Below are positions 1-11,800 of a DNA stretch of 64,000 nucleotides, piece by piece. The DNA comes from Promerops cafer. Lineage: Eukaryota; Chordata; Aves; Passeriformes; Nectariniidae. The DNA is taken from the NCBI GenBank assembly GCA_013398275.1, contig VZSE01002180.1, positions 249,915 through 313,914 of the forward strand, written 5' to 3'. Under the pieces are notes generated by a model. That model saw only the letters and a list, made by a program, of their open reading frames with translations. It had not been told where the DNA came from and made no database searches. Both the position numbers and the translations under genes were made by a program. Within the stretch, counting starts at the first letter, position 1, and each line of letters begins with the position of its first letter.

Positions 1-2348
1 GTTTTAACTGCAGAATTTTAGCCCGAGTAGTAACATAGCATTAAAGACAGATGGGAGAGACCTGTACGCCCTGCATGTGCTGTTAAGGCACACAGGCCCA
101 GAAAAGCAGGCTGCTGGTGGCCTCTGTGCAGCTCCTTTGTGGCACGTCCCCTCCTGCAAGAGTGCATTCCCCTCAGAGACAGCATCCTTCAACCCAAAGC
201 AATTGTGGGCAGGGGGTGCAGAGTGGGTGACAATGGATTGCTGGGGCATCACTGCCTGCTGCTGCTGGGCTCAGCACCCTTGGTCAGACTGACCATCCCC
301 ATCTTGCTGTCCCTTTGCAGGGCACTCCTGGCTGCCTGCTGCCAGAGACCATGGCCTGCTCTGCCTCTGGTTGCCCTGGTTTGTGAGCGAGGGGAAGGCA
401 GGACAGAGGAGCCTTGTGCGTTGTTGGTGCTTCAGTGCTCGGGTGGACTGTGCCCTGAGGACACTCTCATCTTGGGGAGTGTCTGACATTCCCTCGATTG
501 AGTGGGTCAAGTGGTCCATGGAGTAAGAGCTGGTCCTAGCCTCAGGATGTCAGTCCATCTCTGCAGTCACTCCCCGCTTTCCACAGGCTTGTATCGTATT
601 CCCTTGAAAGAAGCTTTCTGGGAAAACACAGCAATTCCCACACATCGTGCTGCCACAATTTAGGGCACGATCTGCAATTGTAAGTGTGTTCAAAATCTGT
701 GTACTGCAGAGAGTCTTGCATTCAGAACTGGCACTTTGACATCTAATTTCCTTCCACAGAGAAGTCTAGGGAAATGTTTTTTGTTAGAGACAGGCTTGTT
801 GGAAAAATGCTGATGAAGTGAAACATAAACATATTGTGTTGGAATTTTCATGGGAAAATATTGCTGATGGGTTTCAGCATGCCTGGAATGCTTCTCTCAG
901 TACTGACCCTCTTACTCTATGTTGTATTCGTATACTGTGCAGCTATAACATTCCAAATGAAACATTTTAACTTCAGCCGACTAAAAATTAAGGTCAAAAT
1001 GGAATGTGTATAAAGCCTCTCAATTTTCAACTTTATTCACAAGCCGGGAAAACACTGTATTTTGCAACCTCAGTATTTCCTACTGGCAGCAGCTCAAATT
1101 GTGTGACCACTGCTGGAATTTCTGTTTCTCTTTCCAAATGAAATGTATTTATTTCCTTCCTATTGTTACTAATGAATCAAGCAGCTTTGTGATAACATGC
1201 TTGTGGAATTAAGCACTGATAAAAGAGCCAGAACAACATAACATTTACTTGGTTTCCAAGTAGGAAACTAATGGAATTTTACTATCATGAAAATGTAGAA
1301 AAACTTGGAAGAAACTGCAGGCATTAAACCCAGAAATTTGAATTAACACATTTGAAACAGTCTAGATGATGTGTGGAAAAATCACCCCTTAAATTCATAC
1401 CCCCAAAATCATTGTCGCATAGTGTATGGTTTTGAATCAATACAGCTTGTAATGATTAACACAAACTGTCCTCGGCTGATGAAAATCCTCAAGTTTTTGA
1501 TTTAATGTTTATAGTAATGGAATGGAGAATTAAACCCAGTTTGTAATTCTCTTGCAAAAAGGGCATGGTAAGGGCAGCATTTTAACTCCTCTCCAAGTTC
1601 TCAGAGCTGTGTAGGGACTTAAAAAAAATCTATTTTAAATGCAAGCTCCTGAATTTAAAGGATACTTTCCGTGGAGGAATTTTTTTCTGTGGTTTATGTC
1701 AGAACCTTTAGCAGCCCCCTACAAACCTCCTGCTAAACAGACATACACCTCCTGTTTCTTCAGTTGTGGCTATTGGCTGGTGAGCTGATCCATATGTGTG
1801 CATACATGTATGGACACACACACATATATATGGTGGACTGCTGCAATGTTACGCCATTTATATCCATGTGTATGTATATAAATTTAAAATAATACATAAT
1901 AGTGTATGTAGTTGCTGGAATATTGCACATTCCAGAAGGATAAGATCGCTCTTATCTCCTCTGAATAGTGTTATTAAAACATGGAAACCAACACCCATTC
2001 TCTGGGCCTTTACATCCCGGGTGGCTAGCACTAGGCTTGCTGGGAGGTGAGGGAAAACTTGGCTCCAAACCCAGGTGTGATCTCCCTGCCAAAGAAAAAC
2101 TCAGGTGCAGCCTGGGCATGCGGGGTGGGTGGAAAAGGATGTGTACTTCACAGAAACTATTACTAATCAACTCCCTTAAACTGATAGGATCATCATCAAG
2201 ATAACTGGCAGTGCAGGGATATTTTAATCGTTTAGAAAATGCCAAAAATCCCCTGGCTTTCCCCCAGTGGTTGTGGTTAGGTTATGTGTGAGGTTTTTGA
2301 CATTATTTACCCAGAAGAGGGAAGGATTACATAAGAGGGCTGGAAGCC
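1..2348. other. Upstream intergenic region of gene A
   Basis: No reading frame here shows family resemblance or a splice-bounded coding pattern. It is AT-rich non-coding sequence containing one CA/TA dinucleotide stretch (about 1796-1880). It lies directly upstream of the TATA-like box of gene A, so the last few hundred bases are probably promoter-proximal. Confidence 0.5.
1796..1880. repeat. CA/TA-rich simple sequence
   Basis: Short alternating purine-pyrimidine runs (acacac, tatata, tgtatg) interrupted by unique bases. This is a degenerate microsatellite with no other visible role. Confidence 0.5.
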
Positions 2349-2355
2349 TATAAAT
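2349..2355 (+). promoter_or_regulatory. TATA-like box of gene A
   Basis: TATAAAT lies about 210 bases before the ATG chosen for gene A. A start site about 30 bases downstream would give a 5' UTR of about 180 nt (roughly 2380-2561) with no intron needed before exon 1. This is inferred from position; no initiator element or transcript evidence is visible. Confidence 0.4.
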
Positions 2356-2561
2356 GTGTCCTCACTTGGCACAGACAGGAACCAGGTTAGACTTTTTCAA
2401 AGGCAGCTGAAGCCTGTAGCTGCACAGAAAAAAATAAATCAGAAGAAGAGAGAACTTCTCTAGGAGACAGACACTAAGATTAGTTTGCATAGAACTGTTT
2501 CTCATGTTTTCTTCTGATAGTATTCCCAGCTGGACAGAAAGCACCTGAATCTGCTTGGATC

Positions 2562-2847
2562 ATGAGGAAGACAAAGCATTCCTGGGCAGCCTGTGTGGAA
2601 GGAGGCAACAGGAAGGGGGAGAAAATGGCTGGGGAAAATGCAAGAATACTGCCCAAGGCCACACATGAGGAGAGAAAGAAGCAGGAGGCGAAAAGGAAAG
2701 GGAAATTGAAAACCTTGGCAGGGAAATTGCTGAAGACTGTGGTTGGTGGGAAAGAGACGGTGGAGAAGGCTGGTGCTGAGGATGTGGCAGGGAATTTGCT
2801 GAAGAGGCCAACCAGTAGGAAAGGAGTGGAGAGAGGGATGCCTGCAG
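2562..2847 (+). CDS. Gene A exon 1 (lysine-rich N-terminus)
   Basis: The ATG has A at -3. The exon encodes 95 residues plus one base before a GTAACC donor (phase 1), which joins to exon 2 as a Glu codon. It is strongly basic, with KK/RK clusters around residues 37-50. A 23-residue in-frame repeat follows: LAGKLLK near residue 52 recurs as VAGNLLK near residue 75. In M-Sec a basic N-terminus binds PI(4,5)P2 at the plasma membrane. A similar role here is an inference. A sense ORF runs past the donor but has no support as coding. Confidence 0.65.
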
Positions 2848-5800
2848 GTAACCTTGAAGTTATCTCTGGGTCCAGGCATGGATATTCTCTGCCCCTCCCA
2901 TCCCGCAGGCTCTTGTTTTTCATCAGCTTCTGGATTAGGTTCTTTCCACTCTCCTCCTCCCCATCCTTCACCTGAATTCTTGTCCCTTCTGAACCCTACA
3001 CTTGCTACTCTGGACAGTTCTTGTATTTCACTTTTTATTCGCCTCACAAATGTTTCTCTTTACTGTTCTTATTTTTATCTCTGCAAAGACTCCTGATGTG
3101 TCTTGTGAGAAAGTCGAGGTACGTGACTGAGACCCCAGCTGTGTGACTGTGCTGTTCCTCCACAGATGGGAGGGGGAGGTGGGTTGCACACAGGCTGGTT
3201 GTGCCAAGTAAACATTTCCCATGTGTTGCCTATATCAAGGCAGGACTGGTGCAGCTTGTAGACCCCTCCTGAATAACTTGCCAGTTGCTCTGCTGAACAT
3301 CCTTGCATCAACCCTTCTCCATTTAATGTCATGTTCCTCCCTCCAGTCTTGTTCAAGTTAATTCTTATTTCACATATGACATTTTCATAGAGGAAGGGTA
3401 GGAAGGATATAGGCAAAACATAGTGGAAGTTCATACTCCTTTCATTCTTCACTCTACATCTGAAGTTGTATCCTGAATTAAGTCCCACTACTTCTGGCTT
3501 TACTTAACTTTCCCTGAATTCTCATCAAGTTTGATTTGTCCTCTGGGCTCTGCTCCAGACACCTTTGGACAAACCTTAACCCTTCGTTGCTCAACCTTGT
3601 AATCTATAAAACATATGGGAAAAACCCTGCAGCTCTGTGCATCTGTTGTGAGAGTACATTTAACTCTTGTTGGTTGACTGGGTGTGCTAAGTAAGATACA
3701 CTGGAAACAAGCAGCACTGAAAATCTTCTTTCCAAGGGAGCTTGCAGCACTTTGGTCCTGCCAGGGTTTCTGTAGAGGAGGCAGAGAATTCCTTCCAGGC
3801 TTGACTTTCAGCTGTTGGCCTGTTCAGAGGATGTCCCTTCTTTAATGCTTTTCTTCTGGACAGAATGTATATTTCTTACATTTCTAAGGAAAGATTGTAA
3901 TTAATGAACCTTCATTGCTCACATGAAGAGATCTCTGGAATGATGACAGAAAGCTGCAGATTAATCTGCAGGCTTGGTTAACCTGGAGGAGAAAGGATGA
4001 AAGAAATTTAGAAACAAAAGTGTGCTTGCCCTGAGGAAACTGAGAGATGCTAGTGGTAGACCTTAAGTGGGCTGATCTTGAGTAGATCCTGAGGAATTTT
4101 GGAATACATATAAACTAGATACTTCATAACTTGGATATTAAAGTGATGGTCCTATAGACAAGTGAAAAAACAGCAAGTTGTGTTCTTATTCTGTTGCAGA
4201 GGAAACCATCTGCAGATTCATTGAGCAAGGAAAATTTTTGGAAGCTTGTGATCAAATTCATAATCTGGAGCATTCTGGAAATGATGATATGGGAAAGTCT
4301 GAATCACTTTATGCGCTGCTGGCTGAACGAATGTGGACTGTAGTGGAAGAAGCACTCAGTGGAAGTGATAGGATGCTCCTGGAGCCCTTGCAGTCAGTGG
4401 GGGAATCACTGAAGTGGGAGAAGAAGAAGAAAGCAGAGTGGCTTGGAAATGGCCTAGAGACAGAGTCTGTTTCCACCTGGAGCCCAAACTTCTGGAGAAA
4501 AGATCTGGAGGAAAAGCTAATGCAGTACATGACTGCCCAGATTCCCCTATTTGGTTCCTCTACTAACACAGATGAGACTGCACTAAAACAGCACCTGAGT
4601 CATTTGGAAACCACATTTCTCCCCAGCCTGGAGCACAGAAGTGATGTCTTCAAGGAAGCAGGATTGCTCGTCACCTATGCCCGCTGCTGTCATGCCTCTT
4701 TGTGTTCTCACCTTGCCACACTTACTGACAGCAACTCTTTCAGCTTCAGCCAAAGTCTTTTAATTTATGAATGGAGCATTAAAATGTACAAAAGGTATGT
4801 CTGAGGGACTTTTTTCCCTACATTTTTCCATATCTCCATTTTTTTGTTTCTGAGAACAGTCCCTGCTTTCTGATAACACAGTGATGATCAGGACTCTTGC
4901 TCAGTTTAGGTTTGCCCATTGCCTCTTTTATCTTCTGTGCTCTCAGAACCAGAGCCTTTTTTCATTGCAGTACTGCCTCTTTCTAAATCCTTCATACCAG
5001 ATTCAGGGTTTTACCTGAGGTGGGCAGGTATTTTTCTGCTGTTGGACGTGCACAGTTTTCTGCTTTATTGAACAATTTCTTTCCTCGCATCAAGCCTTTT
5101 TTAACAGTGTCCATAATACTCCAATTACCCCAGAGTAATTTTCCCTGGCCTTCATGTCAGCATGGTGCTCTATGGATTTCTCTTGTTCTGCCCTTGGTTC
5201 TCCTGCTGCTTTACCTGGCATGTAGTTTTCCCAGTTGTTTCTGTATTTCCTTCATCGGTGTTCAGATCACAGGAAAAACATGTAACAGATAATTAAATTC
5301 CTGCCCAAGTTTGGGGAAGCAGATATGGCTTTCCCTCTGAAGAGTGGCACATCTGGGACCCTTTGGCCCAATGTGAATTCAAAGCCTGTGTCATCAAAGC
5401 CTGAAACTTCCTTGTGATTTCTTTTTTTTTATGGTGGGTGAGTCATTTGATTCTCTGTGTCCCTGATTTAATTGCTACTTGGCACTCCAAACTTCTTGTG
5501 CCCTAATAGTTCTCAGCCTTTTTGGATTATCTGATTGCTTTCATCCAAGCCTACAGCTTCTCTGTTCCTTGTATTAACTACACTTATAAACCCTTGATTA
5601 GCTCATTATCAGTTCATCAGGTGAGCTCTTCCCCCAGCCAGCTCCTGAAGGAGGGAAGCAGTGTGGTGGGTACCCACTGGCCTTCATCAGGCGCATGGTA
5701 GATGTGGTCAGGAGGCACCCCTTTTACTGCTGCTTTTGAAATGGTAAAACATTGGAGTAATGGATTGAAATACTGATTAAATACTGAAAACTTCAATAAA

Positions 5801-8800
5801 ATTGGAGGCTAAAAGTTATGTAATTTAATTATATAAAGAAAAGTCAAATATAAGAAAATATGTATTATATAAATGCAGAACTCCTTCAAGAAAAAAACCC
5901 CAAACAAGTAAGACAAGTGACTGTATTAGTCAGATGGTAGTGAAAAAAGCGGAAATGAGAAGAGCAGAGATGCCAGACTTCAGCATTTGATTTTTCCTCT
6001 CTAAATACAGTTACAACCTCTATGAAAGCTCATGCATAGATGCAGTTGTCTTGGTATATAGCTGCTTCTTATTCCATTTAGAAAGAATATGTGACACTTG
6101 CAAAATTGTGCATTCATGCAAGTGTGCTTGGGAAACTCTCCCCAGGCTTAAGAAAGAATTGAGCAGCAGCAGTGAGGGAAGGGGAGAGAGGAACAACAAG
6201 CAAAAATCTTAACTTGGGCAGCAAATGTAGGAAGGAGGAAAAGAAATAGCACAAAAGAAAAGCTGGCAAAAGGCCATCGTAAAGATTATCTACTGTGCTG
6301 TGGCTGCCCAAGCTTGGCAAACACTACTGCCTTCTTGCAGGGCACCCTGTTTGCTTAGTGTGAGGCTGTGGTGCCAAGCAGGGGGTGCCAGGCAGGCGAT
6401 GCTGTGGCCCCGCGGGAAGCTGCCCCTCTGGCTGAGCTCTTGTTTCTGTACACAGTGGCAGCCAGGCATGCGTGAGACCCGGGCACAGCCCCCAGCACAG
6501 CCCTTCCCTTGGTGCACAGTGCCTCGTGTGGATTCTTTTGAAGACTGAGGAAAAGTTACTTGCAATCACACGGGTAAGAACTCAGGAGTTTTACCCCAAT
6601 CTGCTGGTTTTATTCCCATGGTTTTAAATTAAGGGGTGCCCTTGTTAAATAGACAGCTCTGCTCAGGCATGTGTGAGTCCCAAGGTCTCCATCTTGACCG
6701 AGTTTCATTGCAGAGCCCAGGTGTGAAGATCCATGATTGTCTGCTGCCAAGGGGAGGCTGCCCTGTCCTTAGCAAGGAAATGCTGGGACATTTGCAAATC
6801 TCTCTTCATCCCATTGCTGTATATTCAGAGAGCTGTAATCTGCTCTGCTCAGAAGCCCATTTATGTGGAGGAAAGGGAGACTATGGGTGAAATCCACTTC
6901 CTAATTGAGGGCCATTTCAAAATATTGTTCATCTTCTCTCCATCTGCTAATGATTCCATCATGTGCAACAGTTGGGGTTTTTTTGCAGCCCCTTTGCCTC
7001 AGCTGTGCAGGATATTGAGGCTGCTAATTTTGTGTGTGGACCTGTCACAGTTCTCTCCAGACTGTTGGACTGACACTGCTGAAGTCAGAGCAAAGAATAT
7101 TTCCAGAGTTCAGCACAAGAAAATGTGCAGCTGGCGCCCACCCAGCAGCCCTCCACAGAGAATCCTGTCTTGTGATCCCACAGGTGACCCCAGCCCTGAG
7201 GCTGCAGCATCTCTTTCTTTTCTCAGCAAAACTCCCCCTTTGAAGAATTCTGTTGAGACATGTGGAATACAAATGAAGCAGGGAAGATGTGTTGTAGCAA
7301 CGGGGAGTTCCAGAGGAAACCACGTTATTTGGAAAACTCAGCGGGGCCTCTTTTATTCAGCTAAAGCTGAAATTCAACTGCAGGAGTTACCACACTCAGC
7401 TCTCTTGCTTTCCACCAGCCCCTGGGGAGCAGAGGAGGGGAAATTCTGTGGCAAACTGCTGAATCATCCCAGGGAAAGTACTCCAAATTGCAGAGATTTT
7501 TCCTCAGGAATTATTCCCTGAAGGAGAACATGAAGGTAGTCACAAACATGGGAGTAGAAGTGCCAGCTGGTGACAATATGCTTAAAGCCTACTGGTTTCA
7601 GTGTTTAAGTATCTTTATGGGCTGTTTTTAATCATTACCCTGGGGAAGACCATGTGTTCTTAAGCTCTTTTTAAAGCATTTGTTTCAATGAAGGAAGTGA
7701 CTTAACTCAGGGTAGTGCCATGGAGGTTATCCTAGAGCAAGTCACTGAGTCATTGACAAGCCCTCAAAGATGCTGACTAACAGTGACGGGAAATTTAACA
7801 TTTTTTTTTAGTTCCCTCTAATGTAAGAGCTGAAGAATGCTTCTGCTTAACCATGGGCTTTCTGTTTTCCTAATATACCATGTGCTGAGCAGGGTCACCT
7901 CAATCTGGCAGTGGTTATGAGCTTTTGTGCCATGCTGCCCTGAGTTTTCATGCCACCTTGGATCCTGAAGCATCACAGCTCTATGTGGTGCTGAGTTGTA
8001 CAGAAAGAACAGAGCTGGAAGTGCTGGACAGTGTAGCACAGCATTGCCCCAGCTTGCTTCAAACCTGGCCAGCTTGGGAACAGCTCCAGATTCAAGCTAA
8101 TGAGCTTAAGTGGACATAAGCTGACTCCATATGGAAAAATTATGGATGTCTCTTCAGCTCAGTGGCACAGCTTATGAAACCTGCTTTATCCCTCTATTTC
8201 TGCTTCTAGGGCAACTCAGCCCTTCATTATGCTAATATACAGGAAGTTGTTACTGAGCAAATATCCTGCTGTTATCTCTTAACAATTGTAATATATTATT
8301 GTGACTAAATCACATGGTGTGTGTTTTGCCACTTCAATGGATGACTAAATTTTTCAGAGTGAGAAGATCAGAATAAGCCATGGTCTGCTTTGCTTATGAA
8401 TACCTGTCTTATCGTTGGGTGTGGCAGCCTGATACCTGTGCAAATTAAAAGCACTTTAAACAGAAATGAGTGGTGAGAACTGTGAGCATACCTGAAGGTG
8501 CTGAGAGCCCAGATGCCATGTGGGGTCAAAACCACTTCAAAACTCCAATGTGGGGAACTCTGTCAACTCTGCATGCAGGCAGCATTCTCCTCAGTCTGGA
8601 CACATCTGGGGCAAGGGAGCTTTGTGCCTTTGAGGTTACAAAGTTGGTGAACTGAAAATGCTGATGCCATTGATTGGGTTGCCAGTCTGTCACCTCTGCC
8701 CGTGCTGTACTGGGGAATTTGACAAGAGTGCAAGGTAGACCGTCCATCATGATGCTGGGGCTCATTCTCATACTCATTTACAGACCTGCAAAGGATCACT

Positions 8801-11800
8801 TGGGTCTGTGTCTTCTCCCCACCACCCCTCTGTTTTTTCAAATGAACAAAAGGAGGACTGAGAAGTTCATGTTCTGCAGTCACCACAGGTGTACTGACCA
8901 CCCACAGATCTCAAGCCTTGCAACATTTTGGTCAGACAGGAAGAAACAAGAAGTAAACTGAGCCTGTTTATTACAGCAGAAGTTTTGGTCCTCTTCACAT
9001 TGGAGCTTTGGTGCCTGATGTGCTGGTACCACTACAAGAGCTACAGACAAGCAAGCTGTTTCTAATTCAGACACATAATCTGATCCAAAACAACTAAGTG
9101 CTGTCCTCAACAAGTTATTAATTGCCTTGCAGTTCCTCACTAAGCCATGCTTTGTCCCATTGTGGGGGGCAGGCTTGAAGTGTTTGTGCAGCTCAGCTGG
9201 GATGTGCTATCTCAGCACATAGTGTTCACACATTTGCTCAGAGTCAGATGATGGCACTTGTGAGGAAAGAAAAATTTCTGGGTTGTTTACAACTGCTTAT
9301 TTGTCTTTGATTATCACTTTTCAGTGAATTTGGGAGAGCAGTTGTTTTGAGTATACTTTTGATGAAATTCTTCAGCTGACAGCCACAAATTTCCTAATTC
9401 ATCAGCCAGAAAAAGAACAAAGACCAAAATGGGAGATCAGACTTTACATTCCTTGGAGGAAGATTCAAAAATGGAAGAATAAATAAGCAAGCCAGACTTT
9501 TGAGTTTAAAGCTTCTATAAAGGTCAGATAATGTTTTAAGCAACAAGCCCTTTCTCTGCAGTGCTAGTTTTGTTTTTACAGCCATTCAAACTAGCATAAG
9601 CCAGCCAAGTCTTGGGACATTTCCCATTGTGTAGCCTCATGGGGCCCATCTCACCATGACAGTAGCTCTAAACACTAACCCAGCTCCTCCTTGCACTCAC
9701 AAGTCCCTGGCTCAAGCAAGGGAATCGTTTTAATTAATGCTGGCTGGTTTCTGCGGGTGTTGGTTGGAGAGAGGAAGGGTGGAAAATCTCAGCTACAGTA
9801 GCTGGCAGCATGGAGATGTGTCTAAGCATTGTTTTGCTGTGTGGGCGTCTTCATTTGAGCTAAGCTAACTAGGGAAGACTGTAGATAACCCAAGCTGACA
9901 CTGGGATGAAAGAAAGCTGCAAATCATTTAAACTCAAACAAACAATGTAGAACAAAACAGAACAATGTTATTAGGTCAGCTGGAAAATAGCCAGGCTTTG
10001 GGTTAAATGAGATAGCAAAAAAAATGGAGGCAGAAATTCATCTAGTCCAAATGGATGAGAGGCTGAGAAACCTAACTCATTACGAACGCCATTGTATCTT
10101 AACTGTACTTTTTAATTTTCTTTTATCATTTAGAAGGAAGTAGGGAAAGCGCTGAAAGAAGCCTTTGATATTGGGAAACCCCCTTGTGCAGATGCTGCAG
10201 TCATTGAGGTAAACTGGGGGGAACTGAAAAGCTCCCATACTTTGGAGCAGTTGTGTTTTTACACACAGGTATGTGGGTATTTGGCAAGACTCAGTTTTGC
10301 ATGTCTCAGTCTAAGCTCAATGTGTTAAAAGTCTGCAAGCTGGCTGCTATACTTTGGCTGTGTCTGTTTGCTCCCAAACCTGTTTTTGCCCTGGGCATAC
10401 ATAAAGAAAAAAAAACCCTTACTAAACTAAGGATAAGCTTGAGCTGATTCAAGCTGAAGCTGCATTTTCATCCATGCCCCTGGATCTTTACGTAACCTTT
10501 TGGAAAGTCGTGGTGTGTGTTACCCAGTCTGCTCTGAGTGAGCTCTGCAGAGCACTTTTATAAAAGCAGGGAGAGCTGCTGAGCCGTGGCAGGGCATCAT
10601 GTCTGGCAGTGCAAAATGCAGGCAGGCTGCTCCCTGCTTGTCCCTGCTGAGACTGCTTCCCTGGCGGCTCAGGCAGAGCGGGGATTCTGCAGAGCACAGC
10701 AAAGGCGAGTGCTCCACGGGCATTGCAGGAGCACACCCTGCTGATTTGTGAGCAGCATATACTGTGGGCAGAGGGTGTTTGGATCAAGACCTGCAGAAGT
10801 ATTAAAATAAATCCTGGAGTTTACATGTGGGCTCAAGTGATGCAGGGGATCAGGGGCAGGTTGTGGGCTGTCATGACTGTATCTTTCTTCTTCGCTTCCA
10901 CGACCCCAGTGGCAGTCCTGTTTCAGGTCATGAGGGAGGGAAGTAACTCCATGGTCCTTTGGGATGGCAGACAACCTCAGGCATTGGAAGCATTGCAGGT
11001 CAACAGCAGCTGGTTTTCCTTGTGAGGGTACAGCTTTAGCTGGCAAGCACTGGCTTTTCTGGCCCACCTCAGACTAGGCACTAAATGCAGAGCTCACAAT
11101 AGGGACTGTTTCCTCCTTGCCTTGCCCTGTACCTGCTGGAGCAATGGAACAGTGATGTGCCTAGTGATGTACCTGTGCTAGGGTGACTTTTAGCTACCAA
11201 TATGGTTTTTTCCTGCTCCTGGCTCACAGTGGAAAGTTTTCTAACAGGAACTAGGACAAAGCATGGTTTGAATCCCATAGTCCTCGTATCTGTAACATCT
11301 GGCCATGCTTCAGCATGAGTGGATTCACTCTGTTGTGTATGCAACTGACAGGTTTGAATGCTCTGGGGTGGGTGATGGAAAAGCCTGGATTAATAGGAAA
11401 GCCTTAAGAAATTACCACCTCCTCAATTTTCTCAGATAGAAAATGAACAAGGTGTCATGGAAACTCATCAGCTGTGGTTTTCTGACACTTTGGGGTGGCA
11501 TATTTTATCCTGCCCCTTTGGGTGAGCTTTTACATCTGTTATGAGCAGTGGAAAAACCCATTCATGATGTGAGTCACTCTTTGTCTCTGGCTGAGGAGCA
11601 CTGTAAGGGCACAGCATATGGGTCCATCTGTCTCCTTTTATCCATCTGGCTCTCCTCCCCTTGCAAGCTTTTGTTTCCACAGAGCAACTAATGGGCAGCA
11701 TTAAGTTGCCACCTGCTCAAGCCTGCCTGATATGGGGTGAATTTTGAGCTGTCTGGCACAGCCCACCTCCTGCAGACACCTGGGCCACCCAGCTGGGGCA

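Noticed and set aside
2480..3047. Minus-strand ORFs of 163 and 181 codons opposite gene A exon 1
   Set aside because: They are shadows of the purine-rich coding exon and flank, with no splice or start support.
8790..8889. Possible missing exon 3 of gene A (acceptor at CATTTACAG, frame PAKDHLGLCLLPTTPLFF)
   Set aside because: Superficially similar to gene B exon 3 (KDHA...LLP), but the only donor leaves phase 2 whereas exon 4 needs phase 0, and the LExxY motif is absent.
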